Assembly: GCF_003236175.1 (NCBI RefSeq)
Contig: NZ_QKTW01000016.1
Coordinates: 66,482 to 130,481 of the forward strand
DNA: 64,000 nucleotides
Direction of reading: 5' to 3'
From: Taibaiella soli
GTDB lineage: Bacteria; Bacteroidota; Bacteroidia; Chitinophagales; Chitinophagaceae
This document shows, in pieces, positions 8,393 to 17,648 of the stretch (the first letter of the stretch is position 1; each line of letters begins with the position of its first letter). Below the pieces are notes generated by a model that did not search any database, had not been told where the DNA came from, and was given only the letters and a program-made list of their open reading frames with translations. The position numbers were made by a program, and so were the translations under genes.

Positions 8393-9430
8393 TCAGCGAC
8401 TCAATTTCTTCTCGCCCCAAAACCTGATCCCCAAACCTTCCCGTCCACTGATCTTTACCACACCGTTATCATAAGTAAGTCCTTCCGCTACGTTTTCCTT
8501 GAGCAATAACGGACCATCAATATCCATTTCATCCAGTACGGGTGCCATGTTCGCTACTGCCGCTGCGCCGATCGTACTTTCATTCATTGAGCCCATCATT
8601 ACTTTAAGGCCGGTCTTGCGTGCTTCACCAATCATACGGATAGCTGGTGTAATGCCGCCGCATTTGGTCAGCTTAATATTGATACCATGAAACGCATCCA
8701 CACATTTCGCTACATCGTGTTCTTCCACACAACTTTCATCTGCAAATAACGGGATAGACGACAGTTGTTTCAATTCCTTCATGGCGTCCCATTCTGTTTT
8801 CGCCAGCGGCTGTTCCAAAAACGTTACACCTAGTTCCTTTAATTCGGGCAGTAATTTCTTTGCATCATCAAATGCCAGCGCCTCATTCGCATCTACCCGG
8901 AACGGCGCTTCGGTATGCCCCCGCAACGTACGTATCAGGTCAATATCATCGGCCTTGCCGATCTTTATTTTATACATCGGCCAGGGATGTGCCTGCATTT
9001 TGGCCACCATTTTCTCCGGCGTATCGATGCCTAATGTATAGTCGGTAACCGGCAGTTTGGTAAAATTCATCTGCAGCAAACGGTACAACGGCATTCTTCT
9101 GATTTGCGCAAAAAGATCCCAGCCGGCAATATCCAGCGCCGCAATCAAAAAGTTTTCTCCCGGAATAAGATGATGCAGAAAATGCCAGAAACGCATCGGG
9201 TCGGTAAGTGCATAGCGCTCTATCATACCACGTTTTTCATCCAGCACCGCCTGCATATGCTCCACGGTCACATTATAATAACTAATCGCGGTGGCTTCGC
9301 CGAAACCAACCAGCCGGGGCCCAACACCAAGCGAAACGATTAATGTGGGCTGATGTGTTTTAGTGCCTTTGGCTATCGTGAAAGGGTATTCAAATTCCAG
9401 ATCAAACGAATATGATTTTAATTGCAGCAT
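8393..9430 (-). CDS. L-Ala-D/L-Glu (dipeptide) epimerase, enolase superfamily
   Basis: 345-aa cytoplasmic enzyme of the muconate-lactonizing subgroup, which racemises a dipeptide alpha carbon, classically L-Ala-D-Glu from peptidoglycan turnover. Visible hallmarks: the KxK base pair (K154, K156 in 'YKIKIGK'), metal ligands D180 ('RVDANEA'), E206 ('FLEQPL') and D231 ('FADES'), the opposite lysine near K253 ('NIKLTKCGG'), and a 'GSMNES' C-terminal loop. Length is normal. It is divergent from the ArnT-like gene with 42 bases between starts. Its stop codon abuts a dispersed repeat. The exact dipeptide preferred cannot be read from sequence. Confidence 0.88.
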   Translation of the reverse strand: MLQLKSYSFDLEFEYPFTIAKGTKTHQPTLIVSLGVGPRLVGFGEATAISYYNVTVEHMQAVLDEKRGMIERYALTDPMRFWHFLHHLIPGENFLIAALDIAGWDLFAQIRRMPLYRLLQMNFTKLPVTDYTLGIDTPEKMVAKMQAHPWPMYKIKIGKADDIDLIRTLRGHTEAPFRVDANEALAFDDAKKLLPELKELGVTFLEQPLAKTEWDAMKELKQLSSIPLFADESCVEEHDVAKCVDAFHGINIKLTKCGGITPAIRMIGEARKTGLKVMMGSMNESTIGAAAVANMAPVLDEMDIDGPLLLKENVAEGLTYDNGVVKISGREGLGIRFWGEKKLSR

Positions 9431-9472
9431 ACGTTAAAATTGCAACTATTTTTGCTACTGGAAAATTTCATT

Positions 9473-11125
9473 ATGCCAAAAGTCCCAGCCTGGGTATTCG
9501 TACTCTTAGCCATATTGCTGTTCTCTGCCGTTCGTGTTGATATCATGGACATCGATGCCGCGCAGTATTCTGAAATCAGCAGAGAAATGATGCATAGCGG
9601 CGATTACCTGCATATATATGATCGCGGTGCCAATTATCTCGACAAGCCGCCTTTCTTATTTTGGGTAAGTTCGCTGAGCATGAAATTTTTCGGCGCTACG
9701 AATTTTGGCTATCGGCTGCCTTCTATATTATTTGCGCTCTGGGCCATGTTTGCTACATACAAGCTGGCCAAGAAGCTATATGATGAAAATACCGGACGGA
9801 TGGCTGCGCTCATTCTCGGCTGTTGTCAGGGCATGTTTCTGATGACGAATGATGTGCGCTGCGATACAATTCTCATGAGCTGGGTGATCACCGCGGTATG
9901 GATGATCAAAGAAGCGACCGACCAACGAAAATGGTATTATGTGCTCGGCGGCACGCTCAGCATCGCCTGCGGCATGATGACGAAAGGGCCGATTGCGCTG
10001 ATGGTGCCACTGTTCTGTTTTGGTAGTGAATGGGTGATTAAACGTCAATGGAAAAACATTTTTAACCCTCGTCATATTATCGACATTGTATTGATCGGGC
10101 TCTTTCTGATACCGATGTGTATTGGCTTGTACCAGCAATATGATATTCATCCGGAGAAATGGATTGATGGAAAACAAGGAACCAGTGGTCTGCGTTTCTT
10201 CTTCTGGACACAAAGCTTTGGTCGTATCACCGGTGAAAATACCTGGGAAAACGGCGCCGATATTTCATTTCTGCTGGTGAATATGCTCTGGTCATTCCTC
10301 CCGTGGATTTTCCTGTTTCTGCCGGCATTGTTTGTCAATGTCCGCGAACTGATCCTGCAAAAATTCCGCCTCCGCCCCGATCAGGAATTTATTACTACCG
10401 GAGGTTTTATTCTGGCTTATCTCGCATTGGGAATGTCGCACTACCAGCTGCCACACTATATTTTCGTGGCGTTTCCGCTGGCCGCGATTATGACGGCTAA
10501 GTTGCTGCGCGATTTTCTGGCTTTAGGGAAATATCAAAAGCTATACAAAGTAATGCGCACATTCATGTTTGTGGTTGGCGCCCTGCTTTGGGTAGGCGTG
10601 CTCTTGATTCTCACGGTTACGTTCCCTGCGGGATGGATCGGCATTGCGGCCTGGGTGATCAGCGTGGGTATCTGGCTGTATATCGCACTAAAAAAGCAGT
10701 TGCAGGGCAAAATATTATACGCCACCACTGCATCAATTATGCTGGTGAATATTTTCCTTACGCATCATTTTTATTACACATTGTTGCATTATCAGGTAGG
10801 CACTGTGGTAGGAAATTATATTCAGGAACATGATATTCCGCAGGATAAAATCATGACTTACCGGGTGCATGATCCGCTCAATTCACTGCATTTTTACGCA
10901 GGCAGAGTAATCCGCATTTTTGAAAACGGCTATCTGCCGGCTCAGAGCGGTGATTACATACTCACGCAAGACGATGGACTGAAAGACCTACAACAGCGCG
11001 GTTATCAATACAGTGTTGCGCTAGAAGGACAACTGTTTAAAGTAAGTGAACTAACACCTGATTTCTTAGGCAAAAGCAGCAGACATAAAGCGACTTCAGC
11101 ATACTATCTGGTAAAAATAAATTAG
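9473..11125 (+). CDS. ArnT/PMT-like membrane glycosyltransferase (GT39/GT83 type)
   Basis: 550-aa integral membrane protein with about 11-12 hydrophobic segments. It resembles the ArnT and protein mannosyltransferase superfamily, which moves a sugar from a polyprenyl phosphate donor to a lipid or protein on the periplasmic side. The first loop holds the diagnostic acidic pair and ends 'DIDAAQYSEISREM', followed by 'YLDKPPFLFW'. The start at 9473 (MPKVPAW) is preferred over an in-frame ATG at 9422, which would overlap the divergent epimerase gene and add a non-membrane prefix. Acceptor unknown: lipid A, glycans and proteins are all possible. Confidence 0.8.
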   Translation: MPKVPAWVFVLLAILLFSAVRVDIMDIDAAQYSEISREMMHSGDYLHIYDRGANYLDKPPFLFWVSSLSMKFFGATNFGYRLPSILFALWAMFATYKLAKKLYDENTGRMAALILGCCQGMFLMTNDVRCDTILMSWVITAVWMIKEATDQRKWYYVLGGTLSIACGMMTKGPIALMVPLFCFGSEWVIKRQWKNIFNPRHIIDIVLIGLFLIPMCIGLYQQYDIHPEKWIDGKQGTSGLRFFFWTQSFGRITGENTWENGADISFLLVNMLWSFLPWIFLFLPALFVNVRELILQKFRLRPDQEFITTGGFILAYLALGMSHYQLPHYIFVAFPLAAIMTAKLLRDFLALGKYQKLYKVMRTFMFVVGALLWVGVLLILTVTFPAGWIGIAAWVISVGIWLYIALKKQLQGKILYATTASIMLVNIFLTHHFYYTLLHYQVGTVVGNYIQEHDIPQDKIMTYRVHDPLNSLHFYAGRVIRIFENGYLPAQSGDYILTQDDGLKDLQQRGYQYSVALEGQLFKVSELTPDFLGKSSRHKATSAYYLVKIN

Positions 11126-11357
11126 TGTGAGTGGTGTGTTGTCAATTGTGAGCGACCAAAATTAATGGGCAGCCCATACTATCTTAAAGGTTTCACGCAA
11201 AGCTTTTCTTATCATGCTGAGCGGAGTCGAAGCATCTCACGGCGATCACAACGGCGCAAAGCCTTTCCTGTCATGCAGAGCGGAGTCGAAGCATCTCACG
11301 ACGCTCGCAGCGGCACAAAGTTTGTAGTGCTCACGAAAATCCACAACGGACCACACA
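11126..11357. other. Gene-free region filled with dispersed repeats
   Basis: Starts with a 'gtgagtggtgtgttg' degenerate motif and then holds the 59-bp direct repeat. Short open frames across it are repeat artefacts. Confidence 0.5.
11194..11320 (+). repeat. 59-bp direct repeat carrying a 'gcggagtcgaag' hairpin element
   Basis: Two adjacent copies, with cores at 11212-11262 and 11271-11320, are about 85-90% identical and spaced 59 bases apart. Each contains 'atgc', 'gagcggagtcga', 'agcatctcacg', which can fold with an atgct/agcat stem. A related single element lies at 52799-52828. Confidence 0.75.
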
Positions 11358-12092
11358 TTACTTATCAAACTTCTTGCAATAATACTTATACACCCCATCG
11401 TCAAAGATCAGCTCCGTACCGTCACATTTCAATACTTTGAGCGTACGGTCGTCTTTCCCTTTGCAGTAGATCGTGCTGTTTTCAAACTTGTCAATAAACC
11501 ATGACGGGGCACTTTCCGCGTCATTTGCCGCGTACACGAAACCTTTTTTACCGTCCTGACTATTGGCAGGAATTACAATCATCTTTATGATTCGGGAGTA
11601 ATCTACATCCTTCACAGCGCCTTCTCTTTTATAATTCTGCCAGCGGCCTTTCAGCACGTTAAAGTCCGTAACATCGGCGTAGTTTTCCTTCGTCAGCAAT
11701 CGCGCACCGCCTTGTGCCTTACTGTCATCCTCTTTCAGGGACGCTTCTGTAAAACGTACAAATTTGTAGATCTTATCTTCTGTTTTCAGCGTCATGCTGT
11801 CATGATTATACTGTTGTACATCAAATGCAATCATGCCCAGATCAATTGTTTTTTTGTTTGCAGTGTAATACCCACGCATGCCGAGACCATCCCCTTTTTT
11901 CCAGACATACTCAGTTGGCGATGTAAATTTCATTACAATCGTATCGGTAAAGGCAAGTGGCTGCTTGCTGAGATTCATCTCTTTTACTTCCTTCCAATTT
12001 CCGGTGATATTAATTGACGTATTTTTATCGTCGCTAAACGCTTTCAATGAAAGCAAAAGGCAGCCGAAGATCAATAGAGGTTTCATATGCAT
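11358..12092 (-). CDS. Uncharacterised secreted protein (244 aa)
   Basis: An N-terminal signal peptide (residues 1-20, cleavage near 'KAFS') predicts export to the periplasm or surface. The body repeatedly shows 'GNWKEVKEM', 'GRWQNYKREG' and 'IYKFVRF', patterns common in lipocalin-like or 'lipid-binding calycin' proteins with two similar halves, but I cannot assign a family. There is no T9SS tail and no lipobox. Start could be the ATG at 12092 or the one two codons later. It is divergent from the omega-amidase gene. Confidence 0.65.
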   Translation of the reverse strand: MHMKPLLIFGCLLLSLKAFSDDKNTSINITGNWKEVKEMNLSKQPLAFTDTIVMKFTSPTEYVWKKGDGLGMRGYYTANKKTIDLGMIAFDVQQYNHDSMTLKTEDKIYKFVRFTEASLKEDDSKAQGGARLLTKENYADVTDFNVLKGRWQNYKREGAVKDVDYSRIIKMIVIPANSQDGKKGFVYAANDAESAPSWFIDKFENSTIYCKGKDDRTLKVLKCDGTELIFDDGVYKYYCKKFDK

Positions 12093-12170
12093 TCGTTTAT
12101 ATTATAAAATAAATTTACCAAATTTTCTGGTTGCAATTTCTATGCCAGATTTCAAAATTCAAGTTCATCC

Positions 12171-12944
12171 ATGCTCTATATAAGTCTCATTCAGCCAAAT
12201 ATTATTTGGGAAGACAAAGCCGCAAATCTGGCCGAGTACGAGAAAACGATTGAAGGCATCGCTGCCAAGAAAGAAGTAATCATCCTTCCGGAAATGTTCA
12301 GCACAGGATTTAGTATGGCGCCAGAACGGTTAGCAGAAACGATGGATGGCCCTACAGTAGCCTGGATGAAAAATATGTCGCGAAAACATCGTTGTATTAT
12401 TACAGGCAGTCTTATCATTGAAGAAAACGGACATTATTACAACCGGTTAATCTGGATGCAGCCTGATGGAAATTTCGGCATCTATGACAAACGCCATCTT
12501 TTCGGATATGCCAAAGAAAATGATCATTACAGTCCGGGCGAGAAAAGATTGATTGCACAGGTAAAAGGAATCCGCATCTGTCTGCAGGTTTGCTATGACC
12601 TGCGATTTCCTGTTTGGGCGCGCAACCAGGGCGATGAATATGATGTGCTCATTTATGTGGCCAACTGGCCGGAGCGCCGCAATCTTGCCTGGAAAACGCT
12701 ACTGCAGGCACGCGCTATTGAAAATCTCAGTTACGTGATTGGGGTAAACAGGGTCGGGGAAGACGGCAATGGCATTTACCACAGTGGCGATAGCAGTGTT
12801 TTTGGTCCTACCGGCGAACTGATCTGGCAGGAAGCTCATGAAGCGACTGTCTTTTCTTTTATCGTGGATAAGGAAGTCGTACAAAATACACGGGAGCATT
12901 TTCCTTTCTTAAACGATGCTGATAAGTTTTTATTTCTAGATTAA
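12171..12944 (+). CDS. Omega-amidase, nitrilase superfamily (YafV/Nit2-like)
   Basis: 257-aa cytoplasmic carbon-nitrogen hydrolase. The Glu-Lys-Cys triad is visible: E41 in 'LPEMFSTGF', K107 in 'YDKRHLF' and C141 in 'QVCYDLRFPVW'. These local sequences match the branch that deamidates alpha-ketoglutaramate and alpha-ketosuccinamate, i.e. repairs by-products of glutamine transamination in the methionine salvage context. Length is typical. The next gene starts 11 bases downstream, so the two may share a transcript. Confidence in the superfamily is very high; the exact substrate follows from similarity. Confidence 0.88.
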   Translation: MLYISLIQPNIIWEDKAANLAEYEKTIEGIAAKKEVIILPEMFSTGFSMAPERLAETMDGPTVAWMKNMSRKHRCIITGSLIIEENGHYYNRLIWMQPDGNFGIYDKRHLFGYAKENDHYSPGEKRLIAQVKGIRICLQVCYDLRFPVWARNQGDEYDVLIYVANWPERRNLAWKTLLQARAIENLSYVIGVNRVGEDGNGIYHSGDSSVFGPTGELIWQEAHEATVFSFIVDKEVVQNTREHFPFLNDADKFLFLD

Positions 12945-12955
12945 TTCGATCAAAA

Positions 12956-13477
12956 ATGCGGCTGCCAACGTTCCCAATCCTTATTACATTAATATTATTT
13001 TTTTCACTTTCTTCATGCAAATCAAAAAAGGATAGCCATGCTTGTCCGACAATGATTCCGGCCGTCGACAATTTACGTTTCCGACTAGTCGACAAACAAT
13101 CCGGAAAGGATTTATTATTGGACAGTATGAGTACCAGCTATTACAATCCAGACTCCATAAAAGCATCACAACCTTGCAGCGGCAGCAGCAACGCAGCCTC
13201 AAAATATGTTGTTTACAAGATTCCAGGCGAGGGTTACTATGCCTGTTGCTTCTGGTTTCCTTCACTTGGCAATCCAGATCAATATGCCAGTTCCGATTGC
13301 TTTCAGGTTTTCCTGCACTGGAACAAACAGGACATGGATACCTTGCAATGGCAATATTATACCGATCTGGCCGATCCTTGCAAACCCCAGATCATGCTTT
13401 CAGTGAGTTTTAATGGCACGGTTTTGCCCAAACCTAACTACGACGGCGCGTATCAATATTACCTGCTACAGAAGTAA
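12956..13477 (+). CDS. Uncharacterised lipoprotein (173 aa)
   Basis: Residues 1-21 form a lipoprotein signal with lipobox 'LSSC' and acylated Cys near residue 21. The following residues are basic ('KSKKD'). The mature part is rich in Cys, Tyr and Trp and is likely a small beta-rich domain; no known family recognised. It sits 11 bases after the omega-amidase gene and 45 bases before the MMPL gene. Confidence 0.7.
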   Translation: MRLPTFPILITLILFFSLSSCKSKKDSHACPTMIPAVDNLRFRLVDKQSGKDLLLDSMSTSYYNPDSIKASQPCSGSSNAASKYVVYKIPGEGYYACCFWFPSLGNPDQYASSDCFQVFLHWNKQDMDTLQWQYYTDLADPCKPQIMLSVSFNGTVLPKPNYDGAYQYYLLQK

Positions 13478-13492
13478 GTGGGCATTATTCGT

Positions 13493-13500
13493 TACTTTTG
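13493..13500 (+). promoter_or_regulatory. Putative Bacteroidota -7 box
   Basis: TACTTTTG fits TAnnTTTG and lies 22 bases before the ATG at 13523. No clear -33 TTG was found at the expected distance. Confidence 0.35.
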
Positions 13501-13522
13501 CCGCCATATTTCGTTATAAATC

Positions 13523-15877
13523 ATGTGGCATAAAATAGCAACCTTCGTTATTAAGTTTCGCGTAGCTCTATTACTGATTCTGTTGGTGGCAACAGGTGTA
13601 ATGGGTTACTTCGCCAGCAAGGTGGAACTTAGTTATGAATTCACCAACGCAATTCCTACCGACAATCCTAAATACATTGAATATCAGAATTTCAGGAAAC
13701 AGTTTGGCGAGGATGGCAATATGATGGTGGTCGGCGTGCAGACCGATAAATTCTTCGAACAGGGATTTTTCAATGATTATACCGCGCTTTCGCAAGATCT
13801 TTCCAAGGTAAAAGGCGTTATCAATATCCTGAGTGTTCCTAATGCAATCAACCTGGTAAAAGATACAGCTACTGGTCAGCTAAAGGCTGAAAAGCTAGTT
13901 ACTCCCGGCAGCGTTCCGAATGTAGATAGCGTTAAAAATGTTTTTTACAATCTTCCGTTCTATCGTGGCCTCCTCTACAATCCAGCTACCAATACTTATT
14001 TAATGGCGGTGAGCATCGATAAACAAATGCTCAATTCCAAACACCGCACTGATGTAGTATTCGGCATCACAAAACTCGGCGATGCTTTTGGACAGAAGCA
14101 CAATGTAGAAATGCATTATTCCGGTCTTCCGTTTATCCGGACTAATATGGCCACTAGTGTGCAGTCTGAGATGAAGTTGTTCTTGATCTTATCATTCGTG
14201 CTCACCGCGGTGATCCTGATGCTGTTCTTCCGTTCATTGACTGCGGTACTGGCTTCGATGCTTGTAGTGGCTGTGGGCGTAGTTTGGTCAATGGCAACTA
14301 TTGTACTCCTTGGTTATAAAATCACTTTGCTAACGGCATTGATTCCGCCATTGATCGTAGTTATCGGTATTCCAAACTGTGTTTACTTCCTCAATAAATA
14401 TCACGCAGAATACAATCATCATCAGAATAAACCGAAATCATTGTTGCTGATGGTAGAGCGTATGGGTGTTGTGACTTTGTTTACCAACCTTACGGCTGCT
14501 ATCGGTTTTGGCGTATTCTTCTTTACAAAAAGTGCTTTGCTGAAAGAGTTTGGTCTCGTTGCCGGACTTAATATCATGGCAATCTTCTTTATTTCGCTCA
14601 TTTTCATTCCAGCTTTATTTAGCTATCTGCCTGCACCAAAAGGAAAGCACACCAGCTACCTCGATTCCCCGTGGATGCACAAATTGCTGAACGTACTCAC
14701 CTCTTGGGTGTTTAGCCACAGACTCTGGATTTATTTAGCCACCATCGTCGCTTGCGCTGTTTCTGTAATGGGCGTGATGCGTTTGAAAAACGTGGGCCAT
14801 ATCGTAGATGATCTTCCGAAGTCAGATAAGGTGTACCAGGATCTGAAATTTTTTGAAAAGAATTTTAAGGGGGTAATGCCGCTTGAGATTGTCATAGATA
14901 CAAAACGTAAAAACGGAGCGGTTTCGCTGCCAGTACTGCAGAAGATGGACGAGCTGATCAACTATATGGAACAGTATCCAGAAATCGGACATTCGCTGTC
15001 TATTGTAAATGGCATCAAATTTGCAAAACAAGCTTATTATGATGGTGACAGTACCAACTATGCCGTTCCAAATATGTTTGATGGCGCATTTATTCAGCCG
15101 TATCTGCGTGCGAAAGGTGGCGACAAATCAAGTATGATGAGTAAGCTGGTTAATTCATTTATGGATAGTACGCGTCAGAAAACGCGCATCAGCATCAACA
15201 TGGCTGACGTTGGTTCTGTGCGTCTGCCGCAGTTACTCGATAGCATTCGTCCAAAAGCAAATGCATTATTCGACAGTACGAAATATAACATCACTTACAC
15301 CGGTACCAGCATTGTGTTCCTTGAAGGCTCCAAATTCATAATCAATAGTCTTCGAGACAGCTTGATCCTAGCCTTCATCATGATCTTCGGCTGTATGATA
15401 TTCCTGTTCCGTTCCTGGCGCATTTTGTTGATCTCGGTAGTCGTAAATATTGTTCCGCTGCTGATCACTGCCGGCATTATGGGTTGGGCAAATATTCCAA
15501 TCAAACCATCAACTGTACTGGTATTTAGTGTGGCACTGGGCATAACCATTGACGTAACGATCCGTTTCCTGGTGAATTTCAAACAAGAGCTGAGCCGTCA
15601 CGAAGAAGATGTGGCCGTTACCGTACGTCGTACCATTCATGATACAGGCCTGAGCATTATTTACACCTCATTGATTCTCATTGCCGGTTTTGGTGTGTTC
15701 GCACTTTCAAAATTCGACGGTACAAAATCTCTGGGTTACCTGACTTCTATAACGCTTTTCCTTGCCATGATCACCAACCTCACATTGCAACCAGCGCTCC
15801 TGTTGTGGATGGATAAAATTTTAAAAAAGACAAAAACACCGGAATGGCTGCAAGAGGAATCTGATGAGGAAAAATGA
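13523..15877 (+). CDS. MMPL/RND-family exporter
   Basis: 784-aa inner-membrane transporter. The architecture is a duplicated one: TM1 (about 12-30), a large periplasmic loop (about 31-215), five TMs ending near residue 375, TM7 (about 400-420), a second periplasmic loop (about 421-610), and five more TMs. This is the two-domain MMPL arrangement of proton-driven lipid or hydrophobic-compound exporters (HpnN/MmpL/YdfJ branch). The short charged C-terminal tail is ordinary. No membrane-fusion or outer-membrane partner is adjacent, which agrees with a lipid-export role more than with tripartite drug efflux. The fatty acid hydroxylase gene follows 42 bases downstream, making lipid modification or transport a reasonable but unproven theme. 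Confidence 0.85.
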   Translation: MWHKIATFVIKFRVALLLILLVATGVMGYFASKVELSYEFTNAIPTDNPKYIEYQNFRKQFGEDGNMMVVGVQTDKFFEQGFFNDYTALSQDLSKVKGVINILSVPNAINLVKDTATGQLKAEKLVTPGSVPNVDSVKNVFYNLPFYRGLLYNPATNTYLMAVSIDKQMLNSKHRTDVVFGITKLGDAFGQKHNVEMHYSGLPFIRTNMATSVQSEMKLFLILSFVLTAVILMLFFRSLTAVLASMLVVAVGVVWSMATIVLLGYKITLLTALIPPLIVVIGIPNCVYFLNKYHAEYNHHQNKPKSLLLMVERMGVVTLFTNLTAAIGFGVFFFTKSALLKEFGLVAGLNIMAIFFISLIFIPALFSYLPAPKGKHTSYLDSPWMHKLLNVLTSWVFSHRLWIYLATIVACAVSVMGVMRLKNVGHIVDDLPKSDKVYQDLKFFEKNFKGVMPLEIVIDTKRKNGAVSLPVLQKMDELINYMEQYPEIGHSLSIVNGIKFAKQAYYDGDSTNYAVPNMFDGAFIQPYLRAKGGDKSSMMSKLVNSFMDSTRQKTRISINMADVGSVRLPQLLDSIRPKANALFDSTKYNITYTGTSIVFLEGSKFIINSLRDSLILAFIMIFGCMIFLFRSWRILLISVVVNIVPLLITAGIMGWANIPIKPSTVLVFSVALGITIDVTIRFLVNFKQELSRHEEDVAVTVRRTIHDTGLSIIYTSLILIAGFGVFALSKFDGTKSLGYLTSITLFLAMITNLTLQPALLLWMDKILKKTKTPEWLQEESDEEK

Positions 15878-15919
15878 AAAGATTAATTATCTTTAATTGT
15901 ATCCGAAAGACCGACTACT

Positions 15920-16573
15920 ATGCATTTTGAAAAAATTAAGAACAAAGGACAGGCACGCTTATTTAAGAGTGATTACATGGAGATGATGACCAAAACACAT
16001 CCCGTTGTTATCTATAGCATTTATCTTCCTGTAATTGGCTTTATGCTGTATTACGGCGCTTCTTACAAAGGACTTAGTATTGGTTGGGAAATCTTGTTAT
16101 TTGCGTTGGGTGCTCTTAGCTGGTCCTTATTTGAATACATCATGCACAGAAAGCTTTTTCACATGATTGTGGAAAGCCCGAAAGCGCAAAAATTCGTATA
16201 TACCATGCACGGCGTGCACCATGAATATCCGCGCGACAAAGAACGTCTGTTTATGCCGCCGGTACCAAGTTTAGTGGTGGCTACCATCATATTCATGATC
16301 ATGCGCTTGTCGATGGGCTGGAACGCGCTTGCTTTTTTTCCGGGCTTTTTATTTGGCTACCTGATGTATGGTTCCATGCACTTCGCCATCCATGCATTTG
16401 CACCGCCGAAAATGATGAAAGCACTTTGGCGCAATCACCATCTGCATCACTACAAAACTGACCACATGGGCTTCGGCGTTAGCTCCACCCTCTGGGATCG
16501 TATATTCGGCACCATGTTTGATCTCAAAAACGAAAAAGACGATAAAGAAAAAGCGAAGGAGCTAATGTTTTAA
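15920..16573 (+). CDS. Fatty acid hydroxylase / sterol desaturase family protein
   Basis: 217-aa membrane di-iron enzyme. Histidine clusters are all present: 'HRKLFH' (H76-H81), 'HGVHH' (H97-H101), 'HFAIH' (H154-H158) and 'HHLHH' with a downstream His (H173-H182). Four hydrophobic segments surround them. The motif spacing resembles fatty acid 2-hydroxylases (yeast Scs7/FA2H type), which hydroxylate sphingolipid or other acyl chains; Bacteroidota make sphingolipids, so this fits. It lacks the cytochrome b5 domain of the eukaryotic enzymes. Probably co-transcribed with the MMPL exporter and ended by a very strong hairpin. Confidence 0.85.
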   Translation: MHFEKIKNKGQARLFKSDYMEMMTKTHPVVIYSIYLPVIGFMLYYGASYKGLSIGWEILLFALGALSWSLFEYIMHRKLFHMIVESPKAQKFVYTMHGVHHEYPRDKERLFMPPVPSLVVATIIFMIMRLSMGWNALAFFPGFLFGYLMYGSMHFAIHAFAPPKMMKALWRNHHLHHYKTDHMGFGVSSTLWDRIFGTMFDLKNEKDDKEKAKELMF

Positions 16574-16632
16574 GATGTGGCAATGTGAAAATGTGAGGAA
16601 CGTAATCAATACGCTTTTCAACGTTACCAATA

Positions 16633-16686
16633 AAAGGAAAAGAGCAATCGGAACACCGATTGCTCTTTTCCTTTCCAATATTTTTT
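16633..16686 (+). terminator. Strong hairpin terminator (19-bp perfect stem)
   Basis: 16633-16651 pairs perfectly with 16656-16674 around a four-base loop; T-rich sequence follows. It could serve both the hydroxylase (+) and the Nudix gene (-). Confidence 0.8.
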
Positions 16687-16689
16687 GTG

Positions 16690-16762
16690 TCATTACACGA
16701 AAGAAAACACATTCCCCACATTAATCGCATTCCCAAATTTCATTAATCACATTACCCAAATT
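16690..16762. repeat. Degenerate 'cacatt-n-aatcacatt' low-complexity repeat
   Basis: Imperfect iterations of 'cacattccc', 'cacattaatcgcattccc', 'catta' and 'atcacatta' lead up to the 3' end of the minus-strand Nudix gene. The same motif family lies at 18128-18215 and 53848-53890. Confidence 0.5.
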
Positions 16763-17402
16763 ACCGCGTTATCGCATCATTCCACACAGCCTCCAACTCT
16801 GACAACATCATCGCTGTAGCGCCCCAGATAATGGGCTTGCCCGCTAATTGATACGCCGGCACCTCAAGCACCAGATCTGGCCTTGACGAAGGTCGCACTT
16901 CTGTTTTTATTTTAGCGGAAGGAGCAAATAACTCAGCCAACGGAACTTCCAGGACAGAAGCCACTTCCCGCTCACTCAAAATATACGTTGCTGGTGGCGC
17001 ACTCAAGCCCACGAATGGGTACACGTTGAAATTACTTACTGGAATATACAAACAGGAAAGCGCACCCAGCACTTCAATTGTATCACTGCCAATACCAATC
17101 TCTTCTTTGGTTTCGCGGAGTGCCGTTGCCTCAAGATCCTTATCTGTTTGTTCATAACGGCCACCGGGAAATGCTACCTGCCCGCTGTGCTTGCCACCAT
17201 CAATCGCTCGTTCAATGAGCAAAAGATTCAACTCCTCCTGTTTGGGAAACAACAATGCCAATACTCCACTCGATCGCGCATTTTTAGGAATTTCATCCGG
17301 CATTGGCAATACACGCGCTGCCATTAATTCCTGGAAACTTCTTCCCGGCAATGGTTCCTGCAGGCGTTTTTTTAATCGTTCTATCTGTTCTGAATAAGTC
17401 AA
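16761..17402 (-). CDS. CoA pyrophosphatase-type Nudix hydrolase
   Basis: 213-aa cytoplasmic Nudix enzyme. The Nudix box starts at G80-G81 and ends with 'RETKEEIG' at residues 96-103. Just upstream is 'SGQVAFPGG', which matches the NuCoA signature of NudL/YeaB-type enzymes that split CoA into phosphopantetheine and 3',5'-ADP. Length and N-terminal helix fit that subfamily. No neighbouring CoA genes. Confidence 0.85.
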   Translation of the reverse strand: MTYSEQIERLKKRLQEPLPGRSFQELMAARVLPMPDEIPKNARSSGVLALLFPKQEELNLLLIERAIDGGKHSGQVAFPGGRYEQTDKDLEATALRETKEEIGIGSDTIEVLGALSCLYIPVSNFNVYPFVGLSAPPATYILSEREVASVLEVPLAELFAPSAKIKTEVRPSSRPDLVLEVPAYQLAGKPIIWGATAMMLSELEAVWNDAITR

Positions 17403-17605
17403 TTTTAATGTCTGATTTTCTGATCACTGATGCCTGATTTGTACTCGTTTGTTGCCCTGACTAATTATTCCACTCCGTGGCTTAGACGGTCCCTTGATTG
17501 AGCTTTATTGCTACTGTGCTGCCAAACTAAGAGCCTTGAAATTGAACTCATTTCCTAAATGTGTCATTGGCACGTAGGAAGGGTCCCGCGTAATATGGAT
17601 TTATT

Positions 17606-17648
17606 CGCGTTGGGAATTCTCTTCCTTCAGAAGAGTTAGAGGATGCTT
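17606..17648 (+). repeat. Interspersed hairpin repeat, copy C
   Basis: 'cgcgttgggaattctcttcc', loop, 'agaagagttagaggatgctt'. Its right end abuts, and shares bases with, the stop codon of the minus-strand gene at 17647. The conserved left extension with 'cccgcg' begins near 17557, as in copy B. Confidence 0.7.

Noticed and set aside
11165-11440. 91-aa reading frame
   Set aside because: Runs through the 59-bp repeats and the tail of the opposite gene; no start signal and no coding character.
17566-17581. TTGGCACG as another sigma-54 promoter
   Set aside because: The -24 half is present but there is no GC at the required ten-base spacing, and no gene starts downstream on that strand.
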